A stretch of 64,000 bases of DNA, taken from the NCBI GenBank assembly GCA_965247615.1, contig OZ252022.1, forward strand, positions 1,860,001 to 1,924,000, written 5' to 3'. The notes beneath the pieces are model-generated. The model was not told where the DNA came from and made no database searches. It worked only from the letters and a program-made list of their open reading frames with translations. Positions 6,284 to 14,583 of this stretch are shown here, in pieces. Positions within the stretch are counted from its first letter, which is position 1. Every line of letters starts with the position of its first letter. Origin of the DNA: G965197715 sp965247615 (lineage in GTDB: Bacteria > Chloroflexota > Dehalococcoidia > Lucifugimonadales > UBA1127). The translations under genes were made by a program, and so were the position numbers.

Positions 6284-8863
6284 TTAACCACATTTGTTGT
6301 AGCCGCATTCGCGGCACATGAGACAGCCCTCCTGAAAGACTAGGGGACCCGAGCACTCGGGGCAGGAGCCCCAGCCGCTGCGGCCGTTGCCATTGCCGTT
6401 GGCCTTGGCAGCGGCACGCCCGCCTGGGGTGAGCTCCGCGACGCCGGTCGCGGGGGCTTGTCCGTGAAAGAGGCCGAGCTGGCCTTCGACGTCACCGCCC
6501 TTTTCGAGGCCAATGGCACGAGCGAGGGCGTGGGCGATGGCGTCGGGGGCGGAGCGGATGAGGACGCCTTGGTCCCAGACGGGCTCGTCGGTGATGCCGC
6601 GGAGCTGAGCGATGACCTCCTCCGGGTCGACGCCGGCGCGGAGGGACATGGAGACGAGGCGCGCGACGGCTTCGAGCTGGGCAGAGTCGGAGCTGCCGGC
6701 CTTGCCGAGGGCGGTGAAGACCTCGAAGGGGCGGGCGTTGTCGTCGAAGTTGATGGTGACGTAGATGTTGCCATGGCCGGTGTGCAGGCGCTCGGTGATG
6801 CCCTGGACGCGGGTGGGCCTGCGCCGGGGGACGAGGCCCCCGGGGGTTGTGAGGGGTTGGGCGTCTTCTTGGTGCGAATGCCGGTCCTGGTCCGCCGGGT
6901 CCTGGTCGCGAGTGCCGGCTGTGAGAACCTCTTTCTCTCGGCTGCCGGCGCGGTAGACAGTGATGCCCTTGCAGGCGAGCTCCCATGCGAGGAGGTAGGC
7001 GCGGCGGACGTCCTCAACGGTGGCGTGGTTGGGGAAGTTGATGGTCTTCGATATAGCGGCGTCCGTGGACTCCTGGAAGGCGGCCTGCATGCGGACGTGC
7101 CACTCCGGGGAGATGTCCGGCGCGGTGACGAAGGCGGACTTGACCCAGTCCGGGACGTCCGGGCTCTCTGCCAGGGAGTGGCCCTGGGCGAGGAACTCAG
7201 TGAGGTCGTCGCTGTAGAAGCCTTCGTGGCGTGCGACGGCCTCGAAGGCGCTGTCAATGTAGTAGAGGGTCTGTCCCTCCAGGATGTTGTGCTTGCGGAA
7301 GGCGAGGGCAAAGAGGGGTTCGATGCCGCTGGAGCAGCCGGCGATCATGGAGATGGTGCCGGTGGGGGCAACGGTAAGCTGGCACGCGTTGCGGAATGGC
7401 TTTTCGCCGTTTACGTGGGGGCGGCTGCCCTCCCAAGCTCCGAAGGGGCCGCGCTGCTCGGCGAGGCGCTCGGACTCGGCGCGGGACTCCTGGGCGATGA
7501 CGCGCATGATGCGGCGTCCGATTTCCACGCCCTCCTCTGAGTCGTAGGCGACGCCGAGGCGGGCGAGCATATCGGCGAAACCCATGACGCCCAGGCCGAT
7601 CTTACGGGTGAGGAGGTTCATACTGTGGATTTCCGGGACGGAGTAGTGGTTGGCGTCGATGGTGTTGTCGAGGAAGCGGGTGGCAAGGCGGGCGGTGCGG
7701 CGCAGCTTGTCCCAGTCGACGTCAGCGGTATCCTGGCCGTAGGTGAGCATGTTGGCGAGGTTGATGGAGCCGAGGTTGCAGGACTCGTAGGGCAGCAGGG
7801 GCTGCTCGCCGCAGGGGTTGGTGGACTCCATGTCACCGAGGTGCGGGGTTGGGTGGGAGCGGTTGACGTGGTCAAGGAAGATCATTCCGGGTTCGCCGTT
7901 GCGCCAAGCGCCATCTATGATCTGCTGGAAGAGTTCGCGGGCGTCGCGGCGGCGGATCACCTGGCCGGACTGTGGCTCGCGCACCTCCACCGTGCCGCCG
8001 TCACGGACGGCCTCCATGAAGTCGTCGGTGACGCCCACGGAGATGTTGTAGTTGACGATCTCGCCTTCCTGGCGCTTGCAGGTGATGAACTCCTCAACGT
8101 CCGGGTGGTGGACATCCATGACGGCCATGTTGGCGCCGTCCCGCTTGCCCCCCTGGGTGATCATGGTGGAGACGGAGGAGAGGTGGCGCAGGACAGCGAT
8201 GGGGCCGCAAGCGCGGCCGTGGGTAGTGGAGATGTGGGCGCCCTTGGGCCTGAGGTTAGAGAGGGGGACGCCGGTGCCGCCGCCGAACTTCTGGACCATG
8301 GCGATGTCCGCCGCGGTCTTCATGATGGCGTCCATGCTATCGTTCAGTGGGAGGACAAAGCAGGCGGAGAGGGTGCCAGCCTCCGTCCCGGCGTTCATGA
8401 GGGTGGGGGAGTTGGGCAGGAACTCCAAGCGGGTCATGGCCCCGTAGAACTCCTCCTCGGCAGCCGCGACCTGTTCGTCGGTGGCGCCGTAGGCGCGGTC
8501 GGGGGCGGCGATGGCACCGGCGACGCGGCGGAAGAGGCCCTCCACGGTTTCGACGAGGTTCCACTGGTCGTCCTTGAGCAGGTAGCGGTGCTCGAGGACG
8601 ACGCGGGCGTTGTCCGTGATCTGGGGGCCTCCGTGGGGCCCCGGTGATCTGGTGAGGCCCGCCGCGGCCAAGGCCGCTACGATACGGCGCGTGGCCGTTG
8701 GGTGCGCGGGGTCTGCCTCGGCAATGGGCGCCGGCTCTCCCAGGTCAGCCAGGGTCTTGAGCAGGGACTCCCTGATGCCCGGGTCCGTGGCGTGCGCGAG
8801 CATCTCACGCAGGCTGCGGATGGCCTCCTGCCGATCGATGGACTGCTCGCGCTGTGTGGACAT
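6284..8863 (-). CDS. nrdJ: Adenosylcobalamin-dependent (class II) ribonucleoside-diphosphate reductase
   Basis: This enzyme reduces ribonucleotides to deoxyribonucleotides using a B12-derived radical, so it works with or without oxygen. The ATG at 8863 has GGAG 7 bases upstream, giving 859 residues. Seen in order are LSACFVLPLNDSMDAIM (active-site Cys), KFGGGTGVPLSNLRPKGA, STNPCGEQPLLPYESCNLGS (catalytic Asn/Cys/Glu loop) and LTVAPTGTISMIAGCSSGIEP. The C-terminal zinc ribbon reads CPECSGPLVFQEGCLMCREC and ends in NKCG; it carries the redox-active Cys pair. The gene lies downstream of nrdR and ftsZ on the same strand and ends in a strong terminator. Regulation by NrdR through boxes upstream of nrdR is likely if the two are co-transcribed. 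No cobalamin riboswitch was seen in the 191-base nrdR-nrdJ gap. Confidence 0.97.
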   Translation of the reverse strand: MSTQREQSIDRQEAIRSLREMLAHATDPGIRESLLKTLADLGEPAPIAEADPAHPTATRRIVAALAAAGLTRSPGPHGGPQITDNARVVLEHRYLLKDDQWNLVETVEGLFRRVAGAIAAPDRAYGATDEQVAAAEEEFYGAMTRLEFLPNSPTLMNAGTEAGTLSACFVLPLNDSMDAIMKTAADIAMVQKFGGGTGVPLSNLRPKGAHISTTHGRACGPIAVLRHLSSVSTMITQGGKRDGANMAVMDVHHPDVEEFITCKRQEGEIVNYNISVGVTDDFMEAVRDGGTVEVREPQSGQVIRRRDARELFQQIIDGAWRNGEPGMIFLDHVNRSHPTPHLGDMESTNPCGEQPLLPYESCNLGSINLANMLTYGQDTADVDWDKLRRTARLATRFLDNTIDANHYSVPEIHSMNLLTRKIGLGVMGFADMLARLGVAYDSEEGVEIGRRIMRVIAQESRAESERLAEQRGPFGAWEGSRPHVNGEKPFRNACQLTVAPTGTISMIAGCSSGIEPLFALAFRKHNILEGQTLYYIDSAFEAVARHEGFYSDDLTEFLAQGHSLAESPDVPDWVKSAFVTAPDISPEWHVRMQAAFQESTDAAISKTINFPNHATVEDVRRAYLLAWELACKGITVYRAGSREKEVLTAGTRDQDPADQDRHSHQEDAQPLTTPGGLVPRRRPTRVQGITERLHTGHGNIYVTINFDDNARPFEVFTALGKAGSSDSAQLEAVARLVSMSLRAGVDPEEVIAQLRGITDEPVWDQGVLIRSAPDAIAHALARAIGLEKGGDVEGQLGLFHGQAPATGVAELTPGGRAAAKANGNGNGRSGWGSCPECSGPLVFQEGCLMCRECGYNKCG

Positions 8864-9054
8864 CTTCAAACTCCATCGTGATGTACCTGCTGGTCGCGTT
8901 TTCGCAGGGACTTCCCAACTGTTCGGCGACCGGCTGGCGAATCTTTCCTAGAAACCTTCTGTTCCAAGCTTTTTCATCAAATCGCTGCATCGGCGCACTC
9001 GGGACCCTGTTGCGACCACGAACCAACTCCTCATGCAAGGGGTCTCCGGCGGCA

Positions 9055-9603
9055 TCAGCGCCTTTGCACGCGGCGCCGGGGCTGCCGGGGCCCGTCCACG
9101 GCACCGTTAATGGGCAAGGCAAGCTGGGCCTGGAGGTCTTGCTGCGGCGGCTGGTCTCCCTGACTGACCAGAGACTGGACCTCCTGGGTAAAGCTCTCCA
9201 CGTCCTGGAAGTTGCGGTAGACGCTAGCGAAGCGGACGTAGGCGACGTGATCCAGCTCTCGCAGGCGCTCCATGACCAAGAGGCCGATGATGGGGCTGGG
9301 CACCTCCGGGCTGCCCAGGCGACCCAGCTCCCGCTCGACGTCGTCCGCCAGTTTGTCAATGGCCTCGACGGAAACGGGGCGCTTGGCGCAGGCGTGGAGG
9401 ACGCCGCCGCGGACCTTGGCGCGGGCGAACTCCTCGCGGCGGCCGTCCCGCTTGGTCACCATGAGTGAGGTCGTCTGGACCTGCTCCAGGGTGGTGAAGC
9501 GGCGGCTGCAGCGGGAGCACTCCCGCCGCCGACGGATGCCGTCGGCAGCGTCCCGGGAGTCGATAACCCGGGAATCCGGGTGCTCGCAGTAGGGACAGCG
9601 CAT
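9055..9603 (-). CDS. nrdR: Transcriptional repressor NrdR
   Basis: NrdR represses ribonucleotide reductase genes and senses ATP/dATP. At 182 residues it is slightly longer than the common 150-170, with a Pro/Gln-rich C-terminal tail. The N-terminal zinc ribbon reads MRCPYCEHPDSRVIDSR, then CSRCSRRFTTLE, with all four Cys present. The ATP-cone follows: VTKRDGRREEFARAKVRGG up to LDHVAYVRFASVYRNFQDV. It lies between ftsZ (upstream) and nrdJ (downstream) on the minus strand. Two overlapping NrdR-box-like sequences lie about 55-75 bases upstream of its start, suggesting autoregulation and control of nrdJ from the same promoter. Confidence 0.96.
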   Translation of the reverse strand: MRCPYCEHPDSRVIDSRDAADGIRRRRECSRCSRRFTTLEQVQTTSLMVTKRDGRREEFARAKVRGGVLHACAKRPVSVEAIDKLADDVERELGRLGSPEVPSPIIGLLVMERLRELDHVAYVRFASVYRNFQDVESFTQEVQSLVSQGDQPPQQDLQAQLALPINGAVDGPRQPRRRVQRR

Positions 9604-9655
9604 CTGTGAATCAGTCTCTCAGACCACAACTTCTAGTGGCCACTTACTGGGTTCA

Positions 9656-9680
9656 CCACTACATATAGTATATATAGTTA
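9656..9680 (-). promoter_or_regulatory. Two overlapping NrdR-box-like operators
   Basis: CTACATATAG (9659-9668) and GTATATATAG (9668-9677) each match the NrdR-box core CwAtATaTwG at 9 of 10 positions. They are offset by 9 bases and share one base. Known NrdR sites usually come as spaced pairs rather than overlapping, so one may be fortuitous. The position upstream of nrdR supports a regulatory role. Confidence 0.55.
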
Positions 9681-9831
9681 ATACATAGGGCCTGTCAAGG
9701 GTCTATGTACCAAATCTCCTCGAGAATCAGCGACGGGTATCCCGGGGGTCACAGGGCTACTGGGGCGGGGGCTCACACGATTCGATGGAGGCCCCGGGGG
9801 GGCGCCAGCTTCGAGGGTCTCGCCGTGTGCT

Positions 9832-9856
9832 GAGAAGGGGGGCGGCCCCCCTTCTC
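9832..9856. repeat. Perfect 11-bp inverted repeat, 3-nt loop
   Basis: GAGAAGGGGGG pairs exactly with CCCCCCTTCTC across CGG. It could be part of the ftsZ 3' untranslated region or a transcription barrier; there is no T-tract. Confidence 0.5.
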
Positions 9857-9916
9857 CTTCGGGGAGTAGTAGAGATTTTAGGGGCAGGCCTCGCCCGCAC
9901 GCAACGCCGCGCGCAA

Positions 9917-9950
9917 AACGGTTTACTCCCCCAAAGGGGAGTAAACCGTT
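9917..9950 (-). terminator. Probable terminator of ftsZ: perfect 15-bp hairpin
   Basis: AACGGTTTACTCCCC and GGGGAGTAAACCGTT form a perfect 15-bp stem with a 4-nt loop. On the minus strand the stem is followed by a short T run (TTTTGCG). It lies about 130 bases past the ftsZ stop and before the nrdR promoter, so it probably separates the two transcription units. Confidence 0.65.
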
Positions 9951-10078
9951 GCAGGCGGGAGCGAGGGGTCGGGGGGAGGTGAGGGGGCGGGAAAGAGGAA
10001 TCGCCCCGGTGGCCAGGTCCGGGGCGGTTGGAGGAGGAGAGGGCCCTGGGAAGCGGGCCGGATATGAGAGGCCGGATG

Positions 10079-11203
10079 CTACTCCCCAGTGAGGCCGCTC
10101 AGGCGGTGGCGCGCGTTGGGGCTCTTTCGTAGGAAGGGCGGCATGTCGATCTCCGACTCCCGCTGGTCGAGGGAGCTGTTTCGGGCCATGAGGTCGGCAA
10201 GCTCCGCCTCCCGGGCGCTGGTGAGATTCTCGCTGGAGGCGAAGCCGGTGGCGATGATGGTCACCTTGACCTCGTCCTCCATGTTGGGGTCGATGACCAT
10301 GCCGAAGAAGATGTTGGCGTCGATGTCGACGACCTGGCCGATGCAGTCGGCGGCAGCCTGAACCTCGGAGAGGGTGAGGTTTTCGCCGCCGGTGACGTTG
10401 AAGAGGACGCCCTTGGCGCCATCGACGGAGACCTCGAGGAGGGTGCAGGCGACGGCGTTGCGTGCGGCCTCGACGGCGCGGTACTCGCCGTGGCCCCTGC
10501 CGATGCCCAGCCATGCGGGGCCGGCCCCAGACATGACCGACTTGATGTCGGCGAAGTCGAGGTTGATTTCGCCGGGGACGGTGACGAGCTCGGCGATGGC
10601 GCTGACTCCCTGTTGGAGGACGTCATCAGCGAGGCGGAAGGCGTTGGCCATGGTGACGGTCTCGTTGGAGATGGCGCCGAGGCGGTCGTTGGGGATGACG
10701 ATGAGGGCGTCGACCTTTTCTCGGAGGTGGTGGACGCCGTTCTCGGCGACCCTGCGTCGATGGGAGCCTTCGAAGTTGAAGGGTTTGGTGACGACGCCGA
10801 CGGTGAGTGCGCCGGTCTCCTTGGCGATTTCGGCGACGACGGGAGCGCCGCCGGTGCCGCTGCCGCCGCCCATGCCTGCGGCGATGAAGATCATGTCGGC
10901 GCCGTGGACGAGCTCACTGACCTGGCTGCGGCTCTCCTCGGCGGCGAGGCGGCCGACGTCGGGGTTCCCGCCGACGCCGAGTCCACGGGTGAGGCCCTCG
11001 CCGACCTGCATGCGGATGGGGGTATCGCAGCGGAGCAGGGCCTGAGCGTCCGTGTTGATGCAGGCGTACTCGACACCCGGGATGGGATTCTGGAACATGC
11101 GGTTCACGGCGTTGGAGCCACCCCCTCCAACGCCGATGACCTTGATGCTTGGAGTACCGCCCGGGATTCTCTGTCCGGCTGCTTCCCAACCGAGTTGTGC
11201 CAT
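10079..11203 (-). CDS. ftsZ: Cell division protein FtsZ
   Basis: This is the tubulin-like GTPase that forms the division ring. ATG 11203 follows AAGGAGGAATC, giving 374 residues; a longer upstream frame is shadow. VIGVGGGGSNAVNRMF opens the GTPase domain. The tubulin signature is GGGSGTGGAPVVAEIA, and the T7 loop region NLDFADIKSVMSGAGPAWLG is present. The C-terminus retains the conserved membrane-tether-binding peptide, IDMPPFLRKS, which binds FtsA or SepF. It lies 49 bases downstream of ftsA on the same strand, and nrdR follows beyond a hairpin. Confidence 0.98.
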   Translation of the reverse strand: MAQLGWEAAGQRIPGGTPSIKVIGVGGGGSNAVNRMFQNPIPGVEYACINTDAQALLRCDTPIRMQVGEGLTRGLGVGGNPDVGRLAAEESRSQVSELVHGADMIFIAAGMGGGSGTGGAPVVAEIAKETGALTVGVVTKPFNFEGSHRRRVAENGVHHLREKVDALIVIPNDRLGAISNETVTMANAFRLADDVLQQGVSAIAELVTVPGEINLDFADIKSVMSGAGPAWLGIGRGHGEYRAVEAARNAVACTLLEVSVDGAKGVLFNVTGGENLTLSEVQAAADCIGQVVDIDANIFFGMVIDPNMEDEVKVTIIATGFASSENLTSAREAELADLMARNSSLDQRESEIDMPPFLRKSPNARHRLSGLTGE

Positions 11204-11252
11204 GATTCCTCCTTGAATCGAATCTATGCCCCAAAGGGGCAACCACGCGAAC

Positions 11253-12515
11253 CTAGAGGGCAACCCGTCTGACCTGTTCCCGCAGCCAGCCGATGGGTCC
11301 ACCGCCTGAGTTGCCCCCGCCCGGGGCGGTGAATCCCCTTCCCGCGCCGGCGCGGGACTGGCCGCGTTCGGCGGCATGGCGGATGCTCCAGAGGGCCGTG
11401 CCGGCGCAGGCGGCGTAGGCCGGGTCCCGAAGCGCATCCGGCAGGGCCGCGAGACTTGTGGGAGTGCCGACCCGCACGGGGGTGTTGAAGATATTGCGGG
11501 CGACGGAAGCGATGTTTGGCAGGTTGGCCGCACCGCCGGTGAGGACAAGGCCTGCCGGGAGGGTCCCGGCGTACCCGAGCTCCCGGGTCTTCATGTAGCT
11601 GAGGCGCATGATCTCTTCTGCGCGGTCGTGGAGGTAACGGCACAGCTCGCGGCGCTCGATCTTGACGGTGCGCAGGTCGCCGAAGGCGCGGAGCTCCACG
11701 CGCTCGTCGCCGATGCTCTCGTGCATGGCGCTGCCGTAGCGGATCTTGGCCTCCTCGGCGACCTCGTAGGGAGCGTTGAGGGCGGCGGCGAGGTCCGTAG
11801 TGAACTGGTGGCCGCCGACGGGGAGGACGGCGGCGTTGCGAAGGGTGGACTCCTGGAAGACGGCGATGGTGGTTGCGCCGGCGCCAATCTCCACGAGGAC
11901 GACACCCGCCTCTTTCTCGTCGGGCTTCAGAACAGCCTCGCCGGAGGCCAGGCCGGCCATGACGACGCCCCTGACCTTGACTCTGGCGCCCTCCACGGTG
12001 TGGACGAGGTGCTGGATGGGAGGGGTGGCGACGACGACGCAGAGGGTCTGGACGTCTAGCTTGGAGGCGTGCATGCCAATGGGATTGCGGACGCCGTTGA
12101 GGCCATCGACGGCGTAGGACTGGGGGATGAGGTGCAGGACCTGCTTTTCAGGGGGCAAGTCGCGGGGGAAGGCGGCTTCAACGGCGCTGCTGATGTCGTC
12201 GGCGGTGAGGGCCGCGTTGTAGTCGGGGATGCGCAGGGTGCCCCAGCGGTGGAAGAGCTCCAGATGGCTGCCAGTGATGCCGACGTGGACGGAGGGGATT
12301 GTGACGGCGGCGGAGCGTTCGGCCTCATCGAGGGAGGCGCGGACGGCGGCGCGAGCCTCCTGGATGTTGACGACGACGCCTTTGCGGATGCCCTGGGAGG
12401 GAGCGATGCCGACGCCGAGCACGTCCGCCTCGCCGTCAGGGCGGCGGGAGGCGACGATGGTGCAGATCTTACTGGTGCCGACGTCGAGAGCAGCGTAGAC
12501 CGTATTCCTTTGCAT
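11253..12515 (-). CDS. ftsA: Cell division protein FtsA
   Basis: This actin-like ATPase anchors FtsZ to the membrane. From ATG 12515 it has 420 residues. The phosphate-1 motif is YAALDVGTSKICTIVASRR, and the SHS2/1C domain region follows (VHVGITGSHLELFHRWG). The phosphate-2 region is VLVEIGAGATTIAVF, and the adenosine motif is LVLTGGAANLPNIASVARNI. The C-terminal end, IGWLREQVRRVAL, looks amphipathic like the usual membrane-targeting helix. The ORF continues upstream to 12740 without protein-like composition, so the internal ATG is preferred. It precedes ftsZ. Confidence 0.96.
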   Translation of the reverse strand: MQRNTVYAALDVGTSKICTIVASRRPDGEADVLGVGIAPSQGIRKGVVVNIQEARAAVRASLDEAERSAAVTIPSVHVGITGSHLELFHRWGTLRIPDYNAALTADDISSAVEAAFPRDLPPEKQVLHLIPQSYAVDGLNGVRNPIGMHASKLDVQTLCVVVATPPIQHLVHTVEGARVKVRGVVMAGLASGEAVLKPDEKEAGVVLVEIGAGATTIAVFQESTLRNAAVLPVGGHQFTTDLAAALNAPYEVAEEAKIRYGSAMHESIGDERVELRAFGDLRTVKIERRELCRYLHDRAEEIMRLSYMKTRELGYAGTLPAGLVLTGGAANLPNIASVARNIFNTPVRVGTPTSLAALPDALRDPAYAACAGTALWSIRHAAERGQSRAGAGRGFTAPGGGNSGGGPIGWLREQVRRVAL

Positions 12516-12851
12516 ATCTAGCCCTTTCCTTCTGCGAATATGGTGCGCCGGGGCCCGCGCCGGTGGCGGCGGCGCCCGGGGCGCACGGATCCTGGACTGT
12601 GGGCAACTGTATGACCGCGGGTCCGCGGTGGAGCGGCCCGGGGCAATATGAGCGCCGCATGGCAGGGGCGGCGGCGGGAGGGGCGCCGGAAACCAGGGGA
12701 AAAGGGGGCGATGGCCGAGGGGGGGATGCTCCAAGGGCATGCAAGGACGGCCGAGGGGCCACCCTGGAGGCCATGCCGATGGCTGTGAAGTCTTGCGTGG
12801 GTGTGACCACCGCCCCCAATTCCCTGGCGCCAGTGTATCTAAGAAGGATAT
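12516..12851. other. 336-base gap between rsmH and ftsA
   Basis: In most bacteria ftsL, pbp genes and mur genes separate rsmH from ftsA; here there is only this stretch. A minus-strand frame (12469-12855, 128 codons) begins with ATG overlapping the rsmH TGA, but it is Pro/Ala/Arg-rich, overlaps ftsA and looks like no known division protein. I treat it as non-coding, with an ftsA promoter likely but not identified. Confidence 0.45.
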
Positions 12852-13838
12852 TCATCCTTCTACATGCTCCGCCACCCGCAAGCGGGCGCTTCGACTCCTG
12901 GGGTTACGCTGAACCTCCTCTTGGGAGGGGGGAATAATGCGTTTATTGACCAGGCGGACCTGCTGCACGTGCCCGCAGGTGCAGACAGGGACTGCGGGGG
13001 GGCAGACGCAAGTGAGGCTCGCCCGCCTGAAGGCGCCCTTCACCAGCCGGTCTTCCAGTGAGTGGTAGCTGATCACTGCCAGTCTCCCTCCGGGTTGCAG
13101 GAGCCTGATGGCTTGGTCGAGCCCCTGCTCCAGACTCTCCAACTCTGCGTTGACTGCTATCCTGAGGGCCTGGAAAGTGCGGGTGGCCGGGTGGATTCTT
13201 CCGCGGTTCCTTCCGATGGCCCGCTCCACGACGCTTGCCAGCTCCCCCGATGTCTGCAGCGGCCTGTTTTCGACGATCGCCCTGCTAATCCTCCTTGCGT
13301 GCCGTTCCTCACCGTAGCGGCTGATTATCTGGGCCAGCTCTCCCTGGGTTGCGCCGTTGAGGATATCCCCGGCGGTGCTCCGCAGGCTCGGGCTGAACCG
13401 CATGTCCAGCGGTGCGTCCACGCGAAAGCTGAAGCCCCTCTGTTGTCCGTCCAACTGCATGGAAGAGATGCCCAGATCCATGAGTGCCCCGTTCGCGCCG
13501 AAGAACCCGTGGCGCCGCGCCAACTCTCCGACGGTTGCAAAGTTCCCCTCCGCGAGGGTCACGCGCCGGCCGAAGGGTTTCAGGCGCGCTCCCGCCGTTT
13601 GCAGGGCCCAGGGGTCGGCGTCGAGCCCCAGGAGCCGGCAGTCGGGTGCGCCGGCCTCCAGGATGGCCTGCGCGTGGCCTCCCTCGCCCACGGTGCAGTC
13701 GATGTATCGTCCGTCCGGCTGTACCGAGAGCGCGGCTAGGACCTCATAGAGGAGCACGGGGGTGTGATAGATGGTGGGGTGCTCCCCCCCGGGCGGGCTG
13801 CTCGGGGCATGAGGGCGACAGCCCGTTATGCTGGACAT
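12852..13838 (-). CDS. rsmH: 16S rRNA (cytosine(1402)-N(4))-methyltransferase RsmH (MraW)
   Basis: This enzyme uses S-adenosylmethionine to methylate C1402 in the ribosomal P site. ATG 13838 has CCAGGTAG upstream and gives 328 residues; ATG 13856 is an alternative but has no ribosome site. HTPVLLYEVLAAL opens the domain, and DCTVGEGGHAQAILEAG is the SAM loop. ALMDLGISSMQLDGQQRGFS carries the catalytic-site motif, and ISYHSLEDRLVK is the C-terminal hallmark. An AT-rich patch with TATAAT lies directly upstream. It is the first gene of the rsmH-ftsA-ftsZ series. The remaining dcw genes (mraZ, mur genes, ftsW) are absent here. Confidence 0.96.
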   Translation of the reverse strand: MSSITGCRPHAPSSPPGGEHPTIYHTPVLLYEVLAALSVQPDGRYIDCTVGEGGHAQAILEAGAPDCRLLGLDADPWALQTAGARLKPFGRRVTLAEGNFATVGELARRHGFFGANGALMDLGISSMQLDGQQRGFSFRVDAPLDMRFSPSLRSTAGDILNGATQGELAQIISRYGEERHARRISRAIVENRPLQTSGELASVVERAIGRNRGRIHPATRTFQALRIAVNAELESLEQGLDQAIRLLQPGGRLAVISYHSLEDRLVKGAFRRASLTCVCPPAVPVCTCGHVQQVRLVNKRIIPPSQEEVQRNPRSRSARLRVAEHVEG

Positions 13839-13876
13839 ACTACCTGGATTCTTCATCGAAACACAATACTTTTTTC

Positions 13877-13882
13877 ATTATA
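13877..13882 (-). promoter_or_regulatory. Probable -10 element (TATAAT) of the rsmH promoter
   Basis: The minus strand reads TATAAT inside an AT-rich patch (13861-13900), 39 bases before the chosen rsmH start. The -35 region (TGGTTT with a 17-base spacer) is weak, so the call rests on the perfect -10 and its position. Confidence 0.5.
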
Positions 13883-13953
13883 TTTTCAGTTTTTTTCAGA
13901 AACCACCTGGGGTGGTGCGCAGCCCAAAGCACGCATGTTAAGCCCGGCTCGCC

Positions 13954-14505
13954 TTGTGCTATCATGGCCTACGGCGGTCATTTGAGGCTGAGCACCACTG
14001 GAGGTGTCTGAACATTCCCACACTAGCCGTTCTCACCGTGAGCGACGCCGGGGCCCGGGGCGAGCGCGAAGACACCAGCGGCCAGGCTATCCGCGAACTC
14101 ATGACGCTTCAGGGCTACCGCCTGCTTCACAGTGACATCGTCTCCGATGAGCGTTCCCTAATCTCCGCCAGGCTCCTTCAGTGGTCCGGCGAGGTTGACC
14201 TGGTGCTGACGACTGGCGGGACCGGCCTGGGACAAAGAGACGTCACACCAGAGGCTACACTGGACGTGGCGGAGCGTCAAGTCCCTGGACTAGCGGAGCT
14301 GATGCGCGCTGAGACGTCCAAACAGACGCCCATGGCCTACCTGAGCCGCGGCGTGGCGTGCATCCGCGGCCGCTGCCTCATCGTCAATCTGCCGGGGAGC
14401 CCCAAGGGGGTGCGCGAGTGCCTGGAGGTGCTGACGCCCCTGCTGCCCCACGCCCTGGAGGTCCTTGGCGGCCCGGTGAACACTCACCCCCAGGGCCCGG
14501 GCTAG
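13954..14505 (+). CDS. MogA/MoaB family molybdenum cofactor biosynthesis protein
   Basis: Proteins of this family adenylylate molybdopterin before metal insertion. The conserved region starts at IPTLAVLTVSDAGARGERED. It continues through VDLVLTTGGTGLGQRDVTPE (the nucleotide-binding GGTG loop and DxTPE), then LSRGVACIRGRCLIVNLPGSPKGVREC is represented by SRGVACIRGR and VNLPGSPKG. All core motifs are present and the length (about 165 conserved residues) fits. The start is doubtful: the only canonical in-frame start is TTG 13954, and CTG 14008 directly follows a GGAGGT site. A molybdenum hydroxylase at 60-64 kb would need this cofactor. trmD follows on the same strand. Confidence 0.88.
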   Translation: MCYHGLRRSFEAEHHWRCLNIPTLAVLTVSDAGARGEREDTSGQAIRELMTLQGYRLLHSDIVSDERSLISARLLQWSGEVDLVLTTGGTGLGQRDVTPEATLDVAERQVPGLAELMRAETSKQTPMAYLSRGVACIRGRCLIVNLPGSPKGVRECLEVLTPLLPHALEVLGGPVNTHPQGPG

Positions 14506-14583
14506 GAGGCTCCGGGGTTGGCTCACCGACCAGGTCTGCCTGAGAGCATGGGGGGCCGCAACATTCTCTGAGAAGCTTCAACC

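Larger units (their letters stand above)
9604..10078. other. 475-base nrdR-ftsZ gap: NrdR boxes and two perfect hairpins
   Basis: No gene is seen. The stretch holds the nrdR promoter region with AT-rich NrdR-box-like sequence (9656-9680) and two perfect inverted repeats (9832-9856, 9917-9950). The segregated AT-rich patch (about 9655-9690) is unusual in this GC-rich DNA and marks the probable promoter. Confidence 0.6.

Noticed and set aside
8864..9054. Cobalamin riboswitch before nrdJ
   Set aside because: No B12-box-like sequence or the expected multi-stem layout could be seen in the 191-base gap.
12469..12855. 128-codon minus-strand frame starting as ATGA on the rsmH stop, possible FtsL-like protein
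   Set aside because: It is Pro/Ala/Arg-rich with no hydrophobic span or coiled coil, overlaps the start of ftsA, and looks like non-coding GC-rich sequence.
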